Counted from the first letter of the stretch, positions 35,705-44,793 are shown. The stretch: 64,000 nucleotides of DNA from Lichenibacterium ramalinae (GCF_004137085.1 NZ_QYBC01000008.1:169155-233154), one strand, 5' to 3'. Made by a program: numbers and translations. Notes: a model not told the origin generated them from the letters alone.

Positions 35705-37021
35705 CTATTCCGCCGCCCGCCCGGCCGACGAAGCCGGGTTGTTGGGATGCTGCGTCCAGTTGGCGTAGGGCTGGGCGTAGGGCTGGCCGGTGCGGGGGTC
35801 GGTGCCGACGGTGCGGTGCTCCAACGTGATGCAGTTCTCGACCGGGCAGATCTCGACGCAAAGGTTGCAGCCCACGCATTCGTCGTCCTTGACGACGAAC
35901 CGGCGCCGACCGTCCACCGTCGCCGTGATGGCCTGGTGGGACGTGTCCTCGCAGGCGATGTGGCAGCGGCCGCAGCTGATGCAGAGGTCCTGGTCGATGC
36001 GGGCCTTGGCCACGTAGTTCAGGTTGAGGTACTGCCAGTCGGTCACGTTGGGCACCGCCAGGCCGCGGAAGTCCTCGATCGTGCGGTAGCCCTTGGCGTC
36101 CATGAAGGTCGAGAGGCCCGTCACCATCTCGTCCACCACCTTGAACCCGTAGGTCATGGCGGCGGTGCAGACCTGGACGGTGCCGGCGCCGAGCGCGATG
36201 AACTCGGCGGCGTCGCGCCAGGTGGTGATGCCGCCGATGGCCGAGATCGGCATGCCGCGGGTCTCGGGGTCGCGCGCGATCTCGCTCGTCATCGACAGGG
36301 CGATGGGCTTCACGGCCGGGCCGCAATAGCCGCCATGCGTGCCGCGGCCGTCGACGTGGGGCGCCGGCGCCATGCGGTCGAGGTCGACCGAGACGATGGA
36401 GTTGATGGTGTTGATCAGCGACACCGCATCGGCGCCGCCGCGCTTGGCGGCGCGGGCCGGGTGGCGGATGTCGGTGATGTTGGGGGTGAGCTTCACGATG
36501 ACGGGCAGGCGGGTGAAGGCCTTGCACCAGCGCGCCACCATCTCGATGTACTCGGGCACCTGCCCCACCGCCGAGCCCATGCCGCGCTCACTCATGCCGT
36601 GCGGGCAGCCGAAGTTCAGCTCCACGCCGTCGCAGCCCGTGGCCTCCACCCGTGGCAGGATCCGCTTCCAGCTGTCCTCGTCGCAGGGCACCATGATCGA
36701 GGCGACGAGCGCCCGGTCGGGGTAGAGCTTCTTGACCTCGGCGATCTCCTGGAGGTTCAGCTCGAGCGGCCGGTCGGTGATGAGCTCGATGTTGTTGAAG
36801 CCCATCAGGCGCCGGTCGGGCCCGTGGATGGCGCCGTAGCGCGGCCCCGACACGTTGACGACGGGCGGCCCCTCCTCCCCGAGCGTCTTCCACACGACGC
36901 CGCCCCAGCCCGCCTTGAAGGCGCGCAGCACGTTGGTCTTGCGGTCCGTCGGGGGCGCCGAAGCGAGCCAGAACGGGTTCGGCGAGCGGATGCCGAGGAA
37001 GTCGGTGCGAAGGTCGGCCAT
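35705..37021 (-). CDS. preA: NAD-dependent dihydropyrimidine dehydrogenase subunit PreA
   Basis: 438 residues. Catalytic subunit that reduces uracil and thymine to the 5,6-dihydro forms. The DHOD-like TIM barrel includes NPFWLASAPPTD, GWGGVVWKTLG, ELNFGCPHGMSERGMGSA with the catalytic-type Cys, VKLTPNITD, SAIGGITTWRDA and GAGTVQVCTAAM. The C-terminus has a double 4Fe-4S ferredoxin domain: CISCGRCHIAC and CVGCNLCVEICPVENC. It is translationally coupled (TGATG) to preT upstream. Its stop converges on the gap at 35148-35704. Confidence 0.95.
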   Translation of the reverse strand: MADLRTDFLGIRSPNPFWLASAPPTDRKTNVLRAFKAGWGGVVWKTLGEEGPPVVNVSGPRYGAIHGPDRRLMGFNNIELITDRPLELNLQEIAEVKKLYPDRALVASIMVPCDEDSWKRILPRVEATGCDGVELNFGCPHGMSERGMGSAVGQVPEYIEMVARWCKAFTRLPVIVKLTPNITDIRHPARAAKRGGADAVSLINTINSIVSVDLDRMAPAPHVDGRGTHGGYCGPAVKPIALSMTSEIARDPETRGMPISAIGGITTWRDAAEFIALGAGTVQVCTAAMTYGFKVVDEMVTGLSTFMDAKGYRTIEDFRGLAVPNVTDWQYLNLNYVAKARIDQDLCISCGRCHIACEDTSHQAITATVDGRRRFVVKDDECVGCNLCVEICPVENCITLEHRTVGTDPRTGQPYAQPYANWTQHPNNPASSAGRAAE

Positions 37022-38397
37022 CAGGCGGCTCCCGCCAGGAGGGAAACGGGTTCCGTCGCCCGGAGATGGGCGTCGATGGCGATGGCGGCCCGCTTGCCGT
37101 CCTCGACGGCGCTCACGGTGAGATCGAGCCCGCCCGCCACGCAGTCGCCCCCGGCCCAGACGCCCGGCAGGGTGGTGCGGCGCTCGGCGTCGACGCGGAT
37201 CCGCCCGCCCTCGAGCGCGAGGTCGCCGGTGCCGAGCGAGCCCGCGAGAAAGCTTTGGCCGATGGCGCAGAGCACGAGGTCGGCCGCGATTGCGACGCCC
37301 TCGGCGGCCGCGGAACCGTCCGCCCCGCGATGGGCGAAGCGCACGGCCGTCACGGCCCCGTCCCGGCTGTCGAAGCCGGCCGGCGTCATCCAGTGGCGGA
37401 TCACGACGCCGTTGGTCTGCGCCAGTTCCTGCTCCCAGCGGCTGGCCTTCATGTCGGCGGCGCCGCGGCGATACGCGATCGTGACCTGTTCGGCGCCGAG
37501 GCGCCGCGCCTGAACGGCGGCGTCGACCGCCGTCATGCCCCCGCCGATCACGACGACGCGGCGGCCGACCGGAACGGCGGCCTTGTCGGGCGCCTGCCGC
37601 AGCGCCTCGATGAAGCTCAGCGCGTCGACGACGTTGCGCTGGTCCTCCATGCCGGCCAGCGCGTTGACGCCGCCGAGGCCGAGGCCGAGGAACACGGCGT
37701 CGTGCCGGCCGCGCAGCGTGGCGAGGTCGGTCCCGACCCCGAGCCGAACCCCTGGCACCACCGCGATGTTGCCGATGCCGAGGATGAAGTCGACCTCCGC
37801 CTGGGCGAAATCCGCCGGCGTCTTGTAGGCGGCGATGCCGTATTCGTTGAGGCCGCCGAGCTTGGGCTTGGCGTCGTAGAGCGTCACGGCGTGGCCGAGC
37901 AGCGCCAGGCGATGGGCGGCCGAGAGGCCCGCCGGCCCTGCCCCCACCACGGCCACGCTGCGCCCCGTCTCGGGGGCGCGGGGGAAGGGGTGGCGCCCGG
38001 CGGCGGCCGAGGCCGCCATGATGGCGTCGGTGGCGTGGCGCTGCAGCGAGCCGATGCGCACCGGCTTTCCCTCCGCATGCTCGCGCACGCAGGCTTCCTC
38101 GCAGAGCTGCTCGGTCGGGCAGACCCGCGCGCACATGCCCCCCATGATGTTGGCGGAGAGGATGGTCTCGGCGGCCCCGATCGCATTGTCCTTGGCGATC
38201 TGCCGGATGAAGAGCGGGATGTCGATGCCGGTCGGGCAGCTCTGCACGCAGGGCGCGTCGTAGCAGAAGTAGCAGCGTTCCGATTCGACGAAGGCCTCGT
38301 GCCGCGTCAGTGGCGGCGACAGGTCGGCGAAGTTGCCGACGTAGTCCTCGGGGGCGAGCCGCCAGCCCGTCACGCCGTCCGTCGCCATCGACGCCAT
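37021..38397 (-). CDS. preT: dihydropyrimidine dehydrogenase subunit PreT (NAD(P)-dependent glutamate synthase-like)
   Basis: 458 residues. Electron-input subunit: an N-terminal iron-sulfur domain (CYFCYDAPCVQSCPTGIDI and MCARVCPTEQLCEEACVR), a FAD site (VAVVGAGPAGLSAAHRLALLG), and an NAD site (RVVVIGGGMTAVDAAVQARRLGA), ending in GVWAGGDCVAGG. It passes electrons from NADH to PreA. The start at 38397 has a GGGGAGGG ribosome site; ATG 38388 is an alternative. A RutR-type operator lies 32 bp upstream. No hydantoinase or ureidopropionase genes of the reductive pathway are adjacent in this window. Confidence 0.94.
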   Translation of the reverse strand: MASMATDGVTGWRLAPEDYVGNFADLSPPLTRHEAFVESERCYFCYDAPCVQSCPTGIDIPLFIRQIAKDNAIGAAETILSANIMGGMCARVCPTEQLCEEACVREHAEGKPVRIGSLQRHATDAIMAASAAAGRHPFPRAPETGRSVAVVGAGPAGLSAAHRLALLGHAVTLYDAKPKLGGLNEYGIAAYKTPADFAQAEVDFILGIGNIAVVPGVRLGVGTDLATLRGRHDAVFLGLGLGGVNALAGMEDQRNVVDALSFIEALRQAPDKAAVPVGRRVVVIGGGMTAVDAAVQARRLGAEQVTIAYRRGAADMKASRWEQELAQTNGVVIRHWMTPAGFDSRDGAVTAVRFAHRGADGSAAAEGVAIAADLVLCAIGQSFLAGSLGTGDLALEGGRIRVDAERRTTLPGVWAGGDCVAGGLDLTVSAVEDGKRAAIAIDAHLRATEPVSLLAGAA

Positions 38398-38429
38398 CTC
38401 CGCCCTCCCCGACACCCGCCGAATACAAC

Positions 38430-38445
38430 CTGACCAGCTGGTCAA
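38430..38445. promoter_or_regulatory. RutR-type operator upstream of preTA
   Basis: CTGACCAGCTGGTCAA matches 15 of 16 positions of the E. coli RutR consensus TTGACCA-NN-TGGTCAA, and its inner 14 bp are a perfect palindrome. It lies 32 bp before preT and 85 bp before the divergent sugar kinase. RutR is a TetR-family regulator that responds to uracil and thymine, which fits control of pyrimidine breakdown genes. Confidence 0.65.
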
Positions 38446-38530
38446 GTCTCGTCCCGGGCGATTGGGCTTGTCAAGACGAAGAGAACGGCAGCACAAGGCG
38501 TGAAAAGCGGCACTTTAAGAGGACGGACGC

Positions 38531-39448
38531 ATGCCCGACATCATCGCGCTCGGCGAGCCCATGGTCGAGCTCAATCGGCACAAGGGAACGGAGCACTATG
38601 CCGTGAGTTGCGGCGGCGACGTGTCCAACGCCATGGTGGCGGCGGCACGGTCCGGCGCCGCGGCCGGCATGGCGACGGCGGTGGGCGACGACGAGTTCGG
38701 CCGCATGCTGCTCGCCATGTGGGCCCGGGAGGGCGTCGACGCGGCGAGCGTGAAGGTGGACGCCGCGGCGCCGACCGGCATCTATTTCGTGGCCCACACC
38801 GAGGCCGGGCACGAGTTCTCGTACCGCCGCGCCGGCTCGGCGGCGAGCCTGTTCGGTCCCGAGGACCTGCCGCGCGACGCGATCCGCTCCGCCAAGGTGC
38901 TGCACGTTTCGGGCATCAGCCAGGCGATCTCGACGCGCGCCGCCGATGCGGTCTTCGCCGCCATGGCGGAGGCGCGGGCGGCAGGCGTGCTGCTGTCCTA
39001 CGACACCAACATCCGCGTGAAGCTCTGGCCGGTGCCCCGGGCCCGGGCGGTGATCCACGAGGCCATGACGAACATCGACATCGCCCTGCCCGGCCTCGAC
39101 GATGCGCGGCTGCTGGTCGGGGTCGAGGATCCCGACGCGGTCGCGGACCGCTACCTGTCCTTCGGGGCCCGCATCGTCGCGCTGAAGCTCGGCAGCCAGG
39201 GTTGCCTCATCGCCACCGCGGAGCAGCGGCTGCGGATCCCGCCCCATCGGGTCGAGGCCGTGGATGCCACGGGGGCAGGCGACACGTTCGACGGCGCCTT
39301 CCTGGCCGAGTACCTGTCGACCGGCGACGCCTTCCGGGCCGGCCTCTACGCCAACACGGCGGCGGCGCTGGCCACGCGGGGCTACGGCGCCGTCGACCCC
39401 ATGCCGCGCCGCGCCGATGTGCTGGCCGCCCTCCAGGCGTCGGCGTAA
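38531..39448 (+). CDS. PfkB family sugar kinase, 2-keto-3-deoxygluconate kinase-like
   Basis: 305 residues. Ribokinase fold: the N-terminal IALGEPMVELNR, the CGGDVSNAMVAAARSG substrate region, LSYDTNIRVKLW, and the C-terminal PfkB signature DATGAGDTFDGAF with the catalytic Asp. DTNIR and the early GE-MVE block resemble KDG kinases, but the sugar is not certain. The ATG has AAGAGGACGG upstream. It is divergent from preT with a shared 133-bp regulatory gap, and no sugar transporter or dehydrogenase is next to it. Confidence 0.85.
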   Translation: MPDIIALGEPMVELNRHKGTEHYAVSCGGDVSNAMVAAARSGAAAGMATAVGDDEFGRMLLAMWAREGVDAASVKVDAAAPTGIYFVAHTEAGHEFSYRRAGSAASLFGPEDLPRDAIRSAKVLHVSGISQAISTRAADAVFAAMAEARAAGVLLSYDTNIRVKLWPVPRARAVIHEAMTNIDIALPGLDDARLLVGVEDPDAVADRYLSFGARIVALKLGSQGCLIATAEQRLRIPPHRVEAVDATGAGDTFDGAFLAEYLSTGDAFRAGLYANTAAALATRGYGAVDPMPRRADVLAALQASA

Positions 39449-39529
39449 CGGGCCGGCGGGCCGGCGCGCACCAGGAGGAGGGCGGCGGCGTCCGCCCCCC
39501 TACCCCGAAACCCTAACCCCGAGGTCGCC

Positions 39530-40234
39530 ATGATCGGATCAGCTTTGAAACGGCCCCTGGCCATCGCCGCCCTGGCGGCGCTCCTGTGCGGCGGAGCCGC
39601 CGTCCTGGCGCCGGCGGCGGAGCGGCCCGTCAGGCTGCCACCCCCGGCCGCCGACCTCGATCCCGGCGCGCCCGGCCTGCGCCGGGTCGTGCTGGCGGGC
39701 GGCTGCTTCTGGGGTCTCCAGGGCATGTTCGAACACGTCCGAGGCGTGACCCGCGTCGTCGCCGGATATGCCGGGGGCGAGGCCGCGACCGCCCATTACC
39801 GCACGGTCGGCTCCGGCGGGACCGGCCATGCCGAGGCCGTGGAGATCACCTACGACCCCGCCGCCATCTCCTACGGCAAGCTGCTGCAGCTCTTCTTCTC
39901 GACCGCGCACGACGCCACACAGGTCGGCGGGCAGGGCCCGGATACCGGGCCGCAATACCGCTCGGCCATCTTCGTCGCGGATGCGGCCGAGCGCCGGGCC
40001 GCCGAGGGCTACATCGCCCAACTCGGCGCCGGCGGCCAGTTACACGGCCGCATCACCACGACGCTGGAGCCGCTGCGCGGGTTCTACCCGGCCGAGGACT
40101 ACCACCAGGACTACCTGATCCATCATCCGGACAGCCTCTACATCGTGATGAACGACGCCCCGAAGATCACGGCGCTGCGCCGGCTCTACCCGGGGCTCTA
40201 CCGCGACGCGCCCGTGCGGGTCGCGGCCGACTGA
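39530..40234 (+). CDS. msrA: exported peptide-methionine (S)-S-oxide reductase
   Basis: 234 residues. An N-terminal signal peptide (LKRPLAIAALAALLCGGAAVLAPAAE) sends it to the periplasm, unlike the common cytoplasmic MsrA. The catalytic motif GCFWGLQGMFEHVRGV contains the nucleophilic Cys; VVAGYAGG, YRTVGSGGTGHAEAVEITYDP, DATQVGGQGPDTGPQYRS and FYPAEDYHQDY complete the family blocks. No resolving Cys is seen in the C-terminus, so recycling may depend on a periplasmic thiol partner. GAGG lies 5 nt before the ATG. Confidence 0.94.
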   Translation: MIGSALKRPLAIAALAALLCGGAAVLAPAAERPVRLPPPAADLDPGAPGLRRVVLAGGCFWGLQGMFEHVRGVTRVVAGYAGGEAATAHYRTVGSGGTGHAEAVEITYDPAAISYGKLLQLFFSTAHDATQVGGQGPDTGPQYRSAIFVADAAERRAAEGYIAQLGAGGQLHGRITTTLEPLRGFYPAEDYHQDYLIHHPDSLYIVMNDAPKITALRRLYPGLYRDAPVRVAAD

Positions 40235-40479
40235 GGGTCCGTGCCCGGGGGCCCCTCCTCCGGCAACGATGAGACGATACCCCATCGTTTCAGCGGGCGG
40301 ACGGGCACGAACCGGATACGCTCCCCGGTTCCGAGCGCGCGACGGTCGGGCCGGGAGCGTGGCCGCCACGACCGGTCGAGAGCGGCGCGGGAGGGCCCGC
40401 GCCACCAGGCCCGGCATGTCGCCGTTGCCGCCCTGCCCGGGCTGGACCGGCGGTCCGCCCCAGCGGCTTTCGGGCGGCC

Positions 40480-41079
40480 TCACATCGGCGGGACCAGCCC
40501 GTCCTTGCCGACGGTGACGCGCTGCGCCGTGAGGGTGCCGCCCTCCGCCTTCTGGGCCTGGACGATCACGTGGGCGCCGGGGGCCAGCATGGCGCGGTCG
40601 CCGGGCGCGAAGGCGACGACCGGCGCCTCCTTCGGCACCTCGATGACCTTCTCGCCGCCCTTGTAGGCGACGGTGAGCCGATCGCCCGTGTTGCCCTTCA
40701 CCTCGTTGCCGACCGTGCCGTTCGTCATCGTGCTGTTCGGCCCGAGGTCGAAGGCGCGGTGGCCCTCCCCGGCCCCGCGCATGGATTCGGGAAAGATGTG
40801 GACCTCCTTGGCGACGAGCCGGCCGTCCGCCGCGGTCTCGGCGGCGGCGCCGATGAAGCTGCCCGGCGTCACGTCGGCGAGGCGGGCCGGCACCAGCGCC
40901 GTCACGGTGGAGGACGCCGGCAGCGCGACGGTGACCTCCGTGCCGGCCGCGTCCTTCAGGTGCAGGGCCTCGGCATCCAGCGACACGACCGTGCCGCGGA
41001 TCTTGGTGGCGCTCTGCGCCAACGCGGCGCCTCCCGTCAGCGACAGGGCAGCGAGCAGCGTCAGGACGCGTTTCATCAT
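40480..41079 (-). CDS. secreted beta-rich protein of unknown function
   Basis: 199 residues. Signal peptide MKRVLTLLAALSLTGGAALAQS. The mature part reads as repeated short beta strands of OB/DUF5666-like type: TKIRGTVVSLDAEALHLKD, VTVALPASSTVTALVPARLADVTPG, then ADGRLVAKEVHIFPESMRGAGEGHRAFD and a third module (DRLTVAYKGGEKVIEVPKEAP, GAHVIVQAQKAEGG). The FPESMRG...HR motif recurs in secreted alphaproteobacterial proteins, but its role is unknown. Alone, divergent from mtnA. Confidence 0.8.
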   Translation of the reverse strand: MMKRVLTLLAALSLTGGAALAQSATKIRGTVVSLDAEALHLKDAAGTEVTVALPASSTVTALVPARLADVTPGSFIGAAAETAADGRLVAKEVHIFPESMRGAGEGHRAFDLGPNSTMTNGTVGNEVKGNTGDRLTVAYKGGEKVIEVPKEAPVVAFAPGDRAMLAPGAHVIVQAQKAEGGTLTAQRVTVGKDGLVPPM

Positions 41080-41171
41080 GGGTTTTTCCTCGGATCGGCG
41101 CGCCGCCGGTTTGCCCGCGCGGCCGCTGCCGTTAAGGATGGGCGCAGAGCACCGCGCGGCAAGGAGGCCCC

Positions 41172-42281
41172 ATGCGCATCGACGGCCGCGACACCCGCAC
41201 CATCTGGCTCGGCGAGGACGGCACCGCCGTCGTGGTGATCGACCAGCGGGCCCTGCCCCACCGTTTCGCGCTGCGCACCCTGCGGAGCGATGCCGAAGCC
41301 GCCGAGGCGATTGCGGACATGACGGTGCGGGGCGCGCCGCTCATCGGCGCGACCGGCGCCTACGGCCTGGCGCTGGCCATGGCGACCGATCCCGGCGACG
41401 GCAACCTCGCCGCCGCCTACGGGCGCCTGCTGGTGGCCCGGCCCACCGCCGTCAATTTGCGCTGGGCGCTCGACCGCATGCGGGCGAAGCTCGCCGCCCG
41501 GCAGCCGGCGGATCGCCGCCGCGCCGCCTATGCCGAGGCCGCCGCCATCGCCGACGAGGACGTCGCCACCTGCGCGGCCATCGGCGAGCACGGTGCCGGG
41601 CTGATCCGGGCGGCCTGGGAGCGGGCGGGTCGCTCCCGCCCCGTGAACGTGCTCACCCATTGCAACGCCGGCTGGCTCGCCACCGTGGATTGGGGCACGG
41701 CCCTGGCGCCGATCTACAAGGCGCATCGCGCGGGCGTGCCGGTCCACGTCTGGGTCGACGAGACGCGGCCGCGCAACCAGGGCGCCAGCCTCACCGCCTA
41801 CGAGCTGCTCGCCGAGGGCGTGCCCCACACGGTGGTGGTGGACAATGTCGGCGGTCACCTGATGCAGCACGGCAAGGTGGACCTGTGCATCGTCGGCACC
41901 GACCGCACGACCCGCACCGGCGACGTCTGCAACAAGGTCGGCACCTACCTCAAGGCGCTGGCCGCGCAGGACAACGGCGTGCCCTTCTACGTCGCCCTGC
42001 CCTCCTCGACCGTCGATTGGCGCATCAGCGACGGGGTCCGCCAGATCCCCATCGAGGAACGGGCCGCCGACGAGGTGGCGCTGATGACCGGCGAGACGGC
42101 CGCGGGCGCGATCGAGACGGTGCGGATCGTGCCGCGCGGCAGCCCCGTCGCCAACTTCGCCTTCGACGTCACGCCGGCCCGGCTGGTGACGGGGCTGGTC
42201 ACCGAGCGCGGGATCTGTCCGGCCTCCGAGGCGGGCCTCACCGCCCTGTTCCCCCGCGAGGAGGCCGACAGGGCCGCGTGA
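41172..42281 (+). CDS. mtnA: methylthioribose-1-phosphate isomerase
   Basis: 369 residues. Methionine salvage enzyme that converts 5-methylthioribose 1-phosphate to the ribulose isomer. The core has MTVRGAPLIGATGAYGLALA, NLRWALDRM, THCNAGWLATVDWGTAL with the catalytic Cys, VWVDETRPRNQGASLTAYEL, and CIVGTDRTTRTGDVCNKVGTY with the catalytic Asp. AAGGAGG lies 5 nt before the ATG. No other mtn genes are adjacent. It converges on mmsA with a 10-bp gap. Confidence 0.95.
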   Translation: MRIDGRDTRTIWLGEDGTAVVVIDQRALPHRFALRTLRSDAEAAEAIADMTVRGAPLIGATGAYGLALAMATDPGDGNLAAAYGRLLVARPTAVNLRWALDRMRAKLAARQPADRRRAAYAEAAAIADEDVATCAAIGEHGAGLIRAAWERAGRSRPVNVLTHCNAGWLATVDWGTALAPIYKAHRAGVPVHVWVDETRPRNQGASLTAYELLAEGVPHTVVVDNVGGHLMQHGKVDLCIVGTDRTTRTGDVCNKVGTYLKALAAQDNGVPFYVALPSSTVDWRISDGVRQIPIEERAADEVALMTGETAAGAIETVRIVPRGSPVANFAFDVTPARLVTGLVTERGICPASEAGLTALFPREEADRAA

Positions 42282-42291
42282 GGCCCGGTCC

Positions 42292-43785
42292 TCACATGGT
42301 GGGCATGGAGAACTCGGCCCCTTCCTTCACGCCGGACGGCCATCGCGCCGTGACGTTCTTGGACTTGGTGTAGAAGCGGATGGCGTCCGGGCCGTGCTGG
42401 TTGAGGTCGCCGAACACCGAGCGCTTCCAGCCCCCGAAGGAGTAGTAGGCCAGCGGCGTCGGGATCGGCACGTTGACGCCGACCATGCCGACCTGCACCT
42501 TCGACACGAAGTCCCGCGCGGCATCGCCGTCCCGCGTGAAGATCGCGACGCCATTGCCGTATTCGTGGTCGTTGCACAGCCGCAGCGCCTCGTCGTAGCT
42601 CTTGGCGCGCAGCACCGACAGCACGGGCGCGAAGATCTCCTCCTTGTAGATCCGCATGTCCTCCGTGACGTTGTCGAACAGGCACGAGCCGAGATAGAAG
42701 CCCTTCTCGTAGCCCTGCATCCGGAAGTTGCGGCCGTCGACCGCCAGCGTGGCGCCCTCGGCGAGGCCGCTCTCGATGTACATCCTGGCCTTGTCGACGG
42801 CGGCTTGCGTGATCATCGGGCCGTAGTCGGCGGAGGCATCCGTCGAGGGGCCGATCTTCAGCGCCTCGACGCGCGGCACCAGCTTCTCCATCAGCTTCTC
42901 GGCCGTGCCGTGGCCCACCGGCACCGCCACCGAGATGGCCATGCAGCGCTGCCCGGCCGAGCCGTAGCCGGCGCCGATCAGCGCATCCACGGTCTTGTCC
43001 ATGTCGGCATCCGGCATGATGACCATGTGGTTCTTGGCCCCGCCGAAGGCGTGGACGCGCTTGCCCTTGGCGGCGCCGCGTCCGTAGATGTATTCGGCGA
43101 TGGGCGTCGAGCCGACGAAGCCGATGGCTTTCACGTCCGGGTCGTCGAGCAGGGCGTCGACCGCCTCCTTGTCGCCGTTGACGACGTTGAGCACGCCGGC
43201 CGGCAGGCCCGCCTCGATCATCAGCTCGGCGAGCCGCATCGGCACCCCGGGATCGCGTTCGGAGGGCTTCAGGATGAAGGCGTTGCCGCAGGCGATGGCG
43301 GGCGCGAACTTCCACATCGGGATCATGGCGGGGAAGTTGAACGGCGTGATGCCGGCCGTGACGCCGAGCGGCTGGCGGATCGAATAGGCGTCGATGTCCG
43401 GGCCGGCGCCGTCGGTGAACTCGCCCTTCATGAGGTGCGGCACGCCCATGACGAACTCGACGACCTCGTAGCCGCGCTGGATGTCGCCCTTGGCGTCCGC
43501 GACGGTCTTGCCGTGCTCGTGGGCGAGGAGGGTCGCGAGTTCGTTCATGTCCCGATGGATCAGCTCGAGGAACTTCATGAAGACGCGGGCGCGGCGCTGC
43601 GGGTTGACGGCCGCCCAGCCGACCTGCGCCTCACGGGCGTTCTCGACGGCCCGGCGGACCTCCTCGGCCGAGGCCAGCGCCACCTTGCCGGCGACCTCGC
43701 CCGTCATGGGCCAGAAGATGTCGGCCGTGCGGCCCGACGATCCCGCGACATGTCGGCCGCCGATGAAATGCCCATAGTCCACCAT
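42292..43785 (-). CDS. mmsA: CoA-acylating methylmalonate-semialdehyde dehydrogenase
   Basis: 497 residues. It oxidises methylmalonate semialdehyde to propionyl-CoA in valine and thymine/inositol breakdown. The aldehyde dehydrogenase fold is clear: ITPFNFPAMIPMWKFAPAIACGNAFILKPSE, GFVGSTPIAEYIY and YGSAGQRCMAIS with the catalytic Cys. The usual general-base Glu position has FGGAKNH, characteristic of the MmsA class, which lacks that Glu. FNFP also fits MmsA. The ATG at 43785 has GGGGAGA upstream. A divergent LysR gene and a shared palindrome suggest local control. Confidence 0.95.
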   Translation of the reverse strand: MVDYGHFIGGRHVAGSSGRTADIFWPMTGEVAGKVALASAEEVRRAVENAREAQVGWAAVNPQRRARVFMKFLELIHRDMNELATLLAHEHGKTVADAKGDIQRGYEVVEFVMGVPHLMKGEFTDGAGPDIDAYSIRQPLGVTAGITPFNFPAMIPMWKFAPAIACGNAFILKPSERDPGVPMRLAELMIEAGLPAGVLNVVNGDKEAVDALLDDPDVKAIGFVGSTPIAEYIYGRGAAKGKRVHAFGGAKNHMVIMPDADMDKTVDALIGAGYGSAGQRCMAISVAVPVGHGTAEKLMEKLVPRVEALKIGPSTDASADYGPMITQAAVDKARMYIESGLAEGATLAVDGRNFRMQGYEKGFYLGSCLFDNVTEDMRIYKEEIFAPVLSVLRAKSYDEALRLCNDHEYGNGVAIFTRDGDAARDFVSKVQVGMVGVNVPIPTPLAYYSFGGWKRSVFGDLNQHGPDAIRFYTKSKNVTARWPSGVKEGAEFSMPTM

Positions 43786-43837
43786 GGTGTCGTCTCCCCC
43801 TTGTCGTTGACTGGGGCCCACTATGGCCCGATAAATT

Positions 43838-43874
43838 TGCACAGCAATCGCGTCATTCGCGCAACCGCTGTGCA
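43838..43874. promoter_or_regulatory. LysR-type operator between mmsA and its divergent regulator
   Basis: TGCACAGC (43838-43845) and GCTGTGCA (43867-43874) form a perfect 8-bp inverted repeat with a 21-bp gap, in the 112-bp region between the two start codons. Its centre lies about 40 bp from the LysR start. This suits an activator site for mmsA with autorepression of the regulator. Confidence 0.55.
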
Positions 43875-43897
43875 GAAGCCGGCAGACCGGAGCCGCC

Positions 43898-44788
43898 GTG
43901 AACTGGGACGACGTCCGGGTGTTCCTCGCCGTCGCCCGCGCCGGCCAGTTCGTCGCCGCGGCGCGGGCCCTCAAGGTCGATCACGCCACGGCGGCGCGGC
44001 GCGTCTCCGCGCTGGAGCGGGCCTTGAACGCCCGGCTCCTGGAGCGCCGCACCACCGGCGTCGCGCTGACCGAGGCGGGCGGGCGCTTCCTCGGCGCGGC
44101 CGAGCGCATGGAGACGGCCTTCCTCCAGGCCCAAGCGGAGCTCGGCGACCGCGACGTCGAGCTTTCCGGCACGGTGCGGATCGGCGCGCCGGACGGGCTC
44201 TCGACCTACTACCTCGCCGGGCTCTTCGCCGCCCTAGCGCAGCGCCATCCTGCGATCGGGATCCAGCTCGTGCCGACGCCGCAGGCGGGCCCGGTCGGGC
44301 GGCGCGAGGTGGACATCGCCGTCGTGCTCGAAAAGCCGGAGGCGGGGCGCTTCGTCACCCGCAAGCTGACGGATTATTCGCTCGGCCTCTTCGCCTCGGC
44401 GGCTTATCTCGGGCGCCACCCCGCGCCCGAAGGGGTCTCGGGCCTGACGGGTCACAGGCTCGTCGGCTACGTCGAGGACTTCAACTATTCCCCGGCGCTC
44501 GACTACGTGGCCGAACTCTGCGGCGACGCGCCGATCGCCTTCCAATGCGCGGGCGCCATCGGCCAGCTCGAGGCGGTGCGGGCCGGCGTCGGCATCGGCG
44601 TGCTGCACGACTTCATCGCGCTCCGCCACGCCGACCTCGTCCGGGTGTTGCCGGAGCGGCGCGCGCGGCGTGCCTACTGGATCGTCGAGCACGAGGACAC
44701 GCGCGGCATCGGCCGCATCCGCGCCGTGCACGACCTGCTGGTGGACGCGGTCGCCGACGACCGCGCCCTGTTCTTGCAGCGGGACTGA
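43898..44788 (+). CDS. LysR family transcriptional regulator
   Basis: 296 residues from a GTG with CGGAG upstream. The winged HTH is at about 2-60 (VRVFLAVARAGQFVAAARALKVDHATAARRVSALERAL), and the periplasmic-binding-like effector domain follows (SGTVRIGAPDGLSTYYLAGLF). It is divergent from mmsA with a clear inverted repeat between, so it probably controls mmsA in response to an amino-acid breakdown metabolite. Effector unknown. It ends 5 bp from the convergent DUF2076 gene. Confidence 0.92.
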   Translation: MNWDDVRVFLAVARAGQFVAAARALKVDHATAARRVSALERALNARLLERRTTGVALTEAGGRFLGAAERMETAFLQAQAELGDRDVELSGTVRIGAPDGLSTYYLAGLFAALAQRHPAIGIQLVPTPQAGPVGRREVDIAVVLEKPEAGRFVTRKLTDYSLGLFASAAYLGRHPAPEGVSGLTGHRLVGYVEDFNYSPALDYVAELCGDAPIAFQCAGAIGQLEAVRAGVGIGVLHDFIALRHADLVRVLPERRARRAYWIVEHEDTRGIGRIRAVHDLLVDAVADDRALFLQRD

Positions 44789-44793
44789 CGGGG

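Noticed and set aside
41080..41171. SAM riboswitch before mtnA
   Set aside because: The 92-bp gap shows no SAM-I or SAM-II core or pseudoknot; only a normal ribosome site was found.
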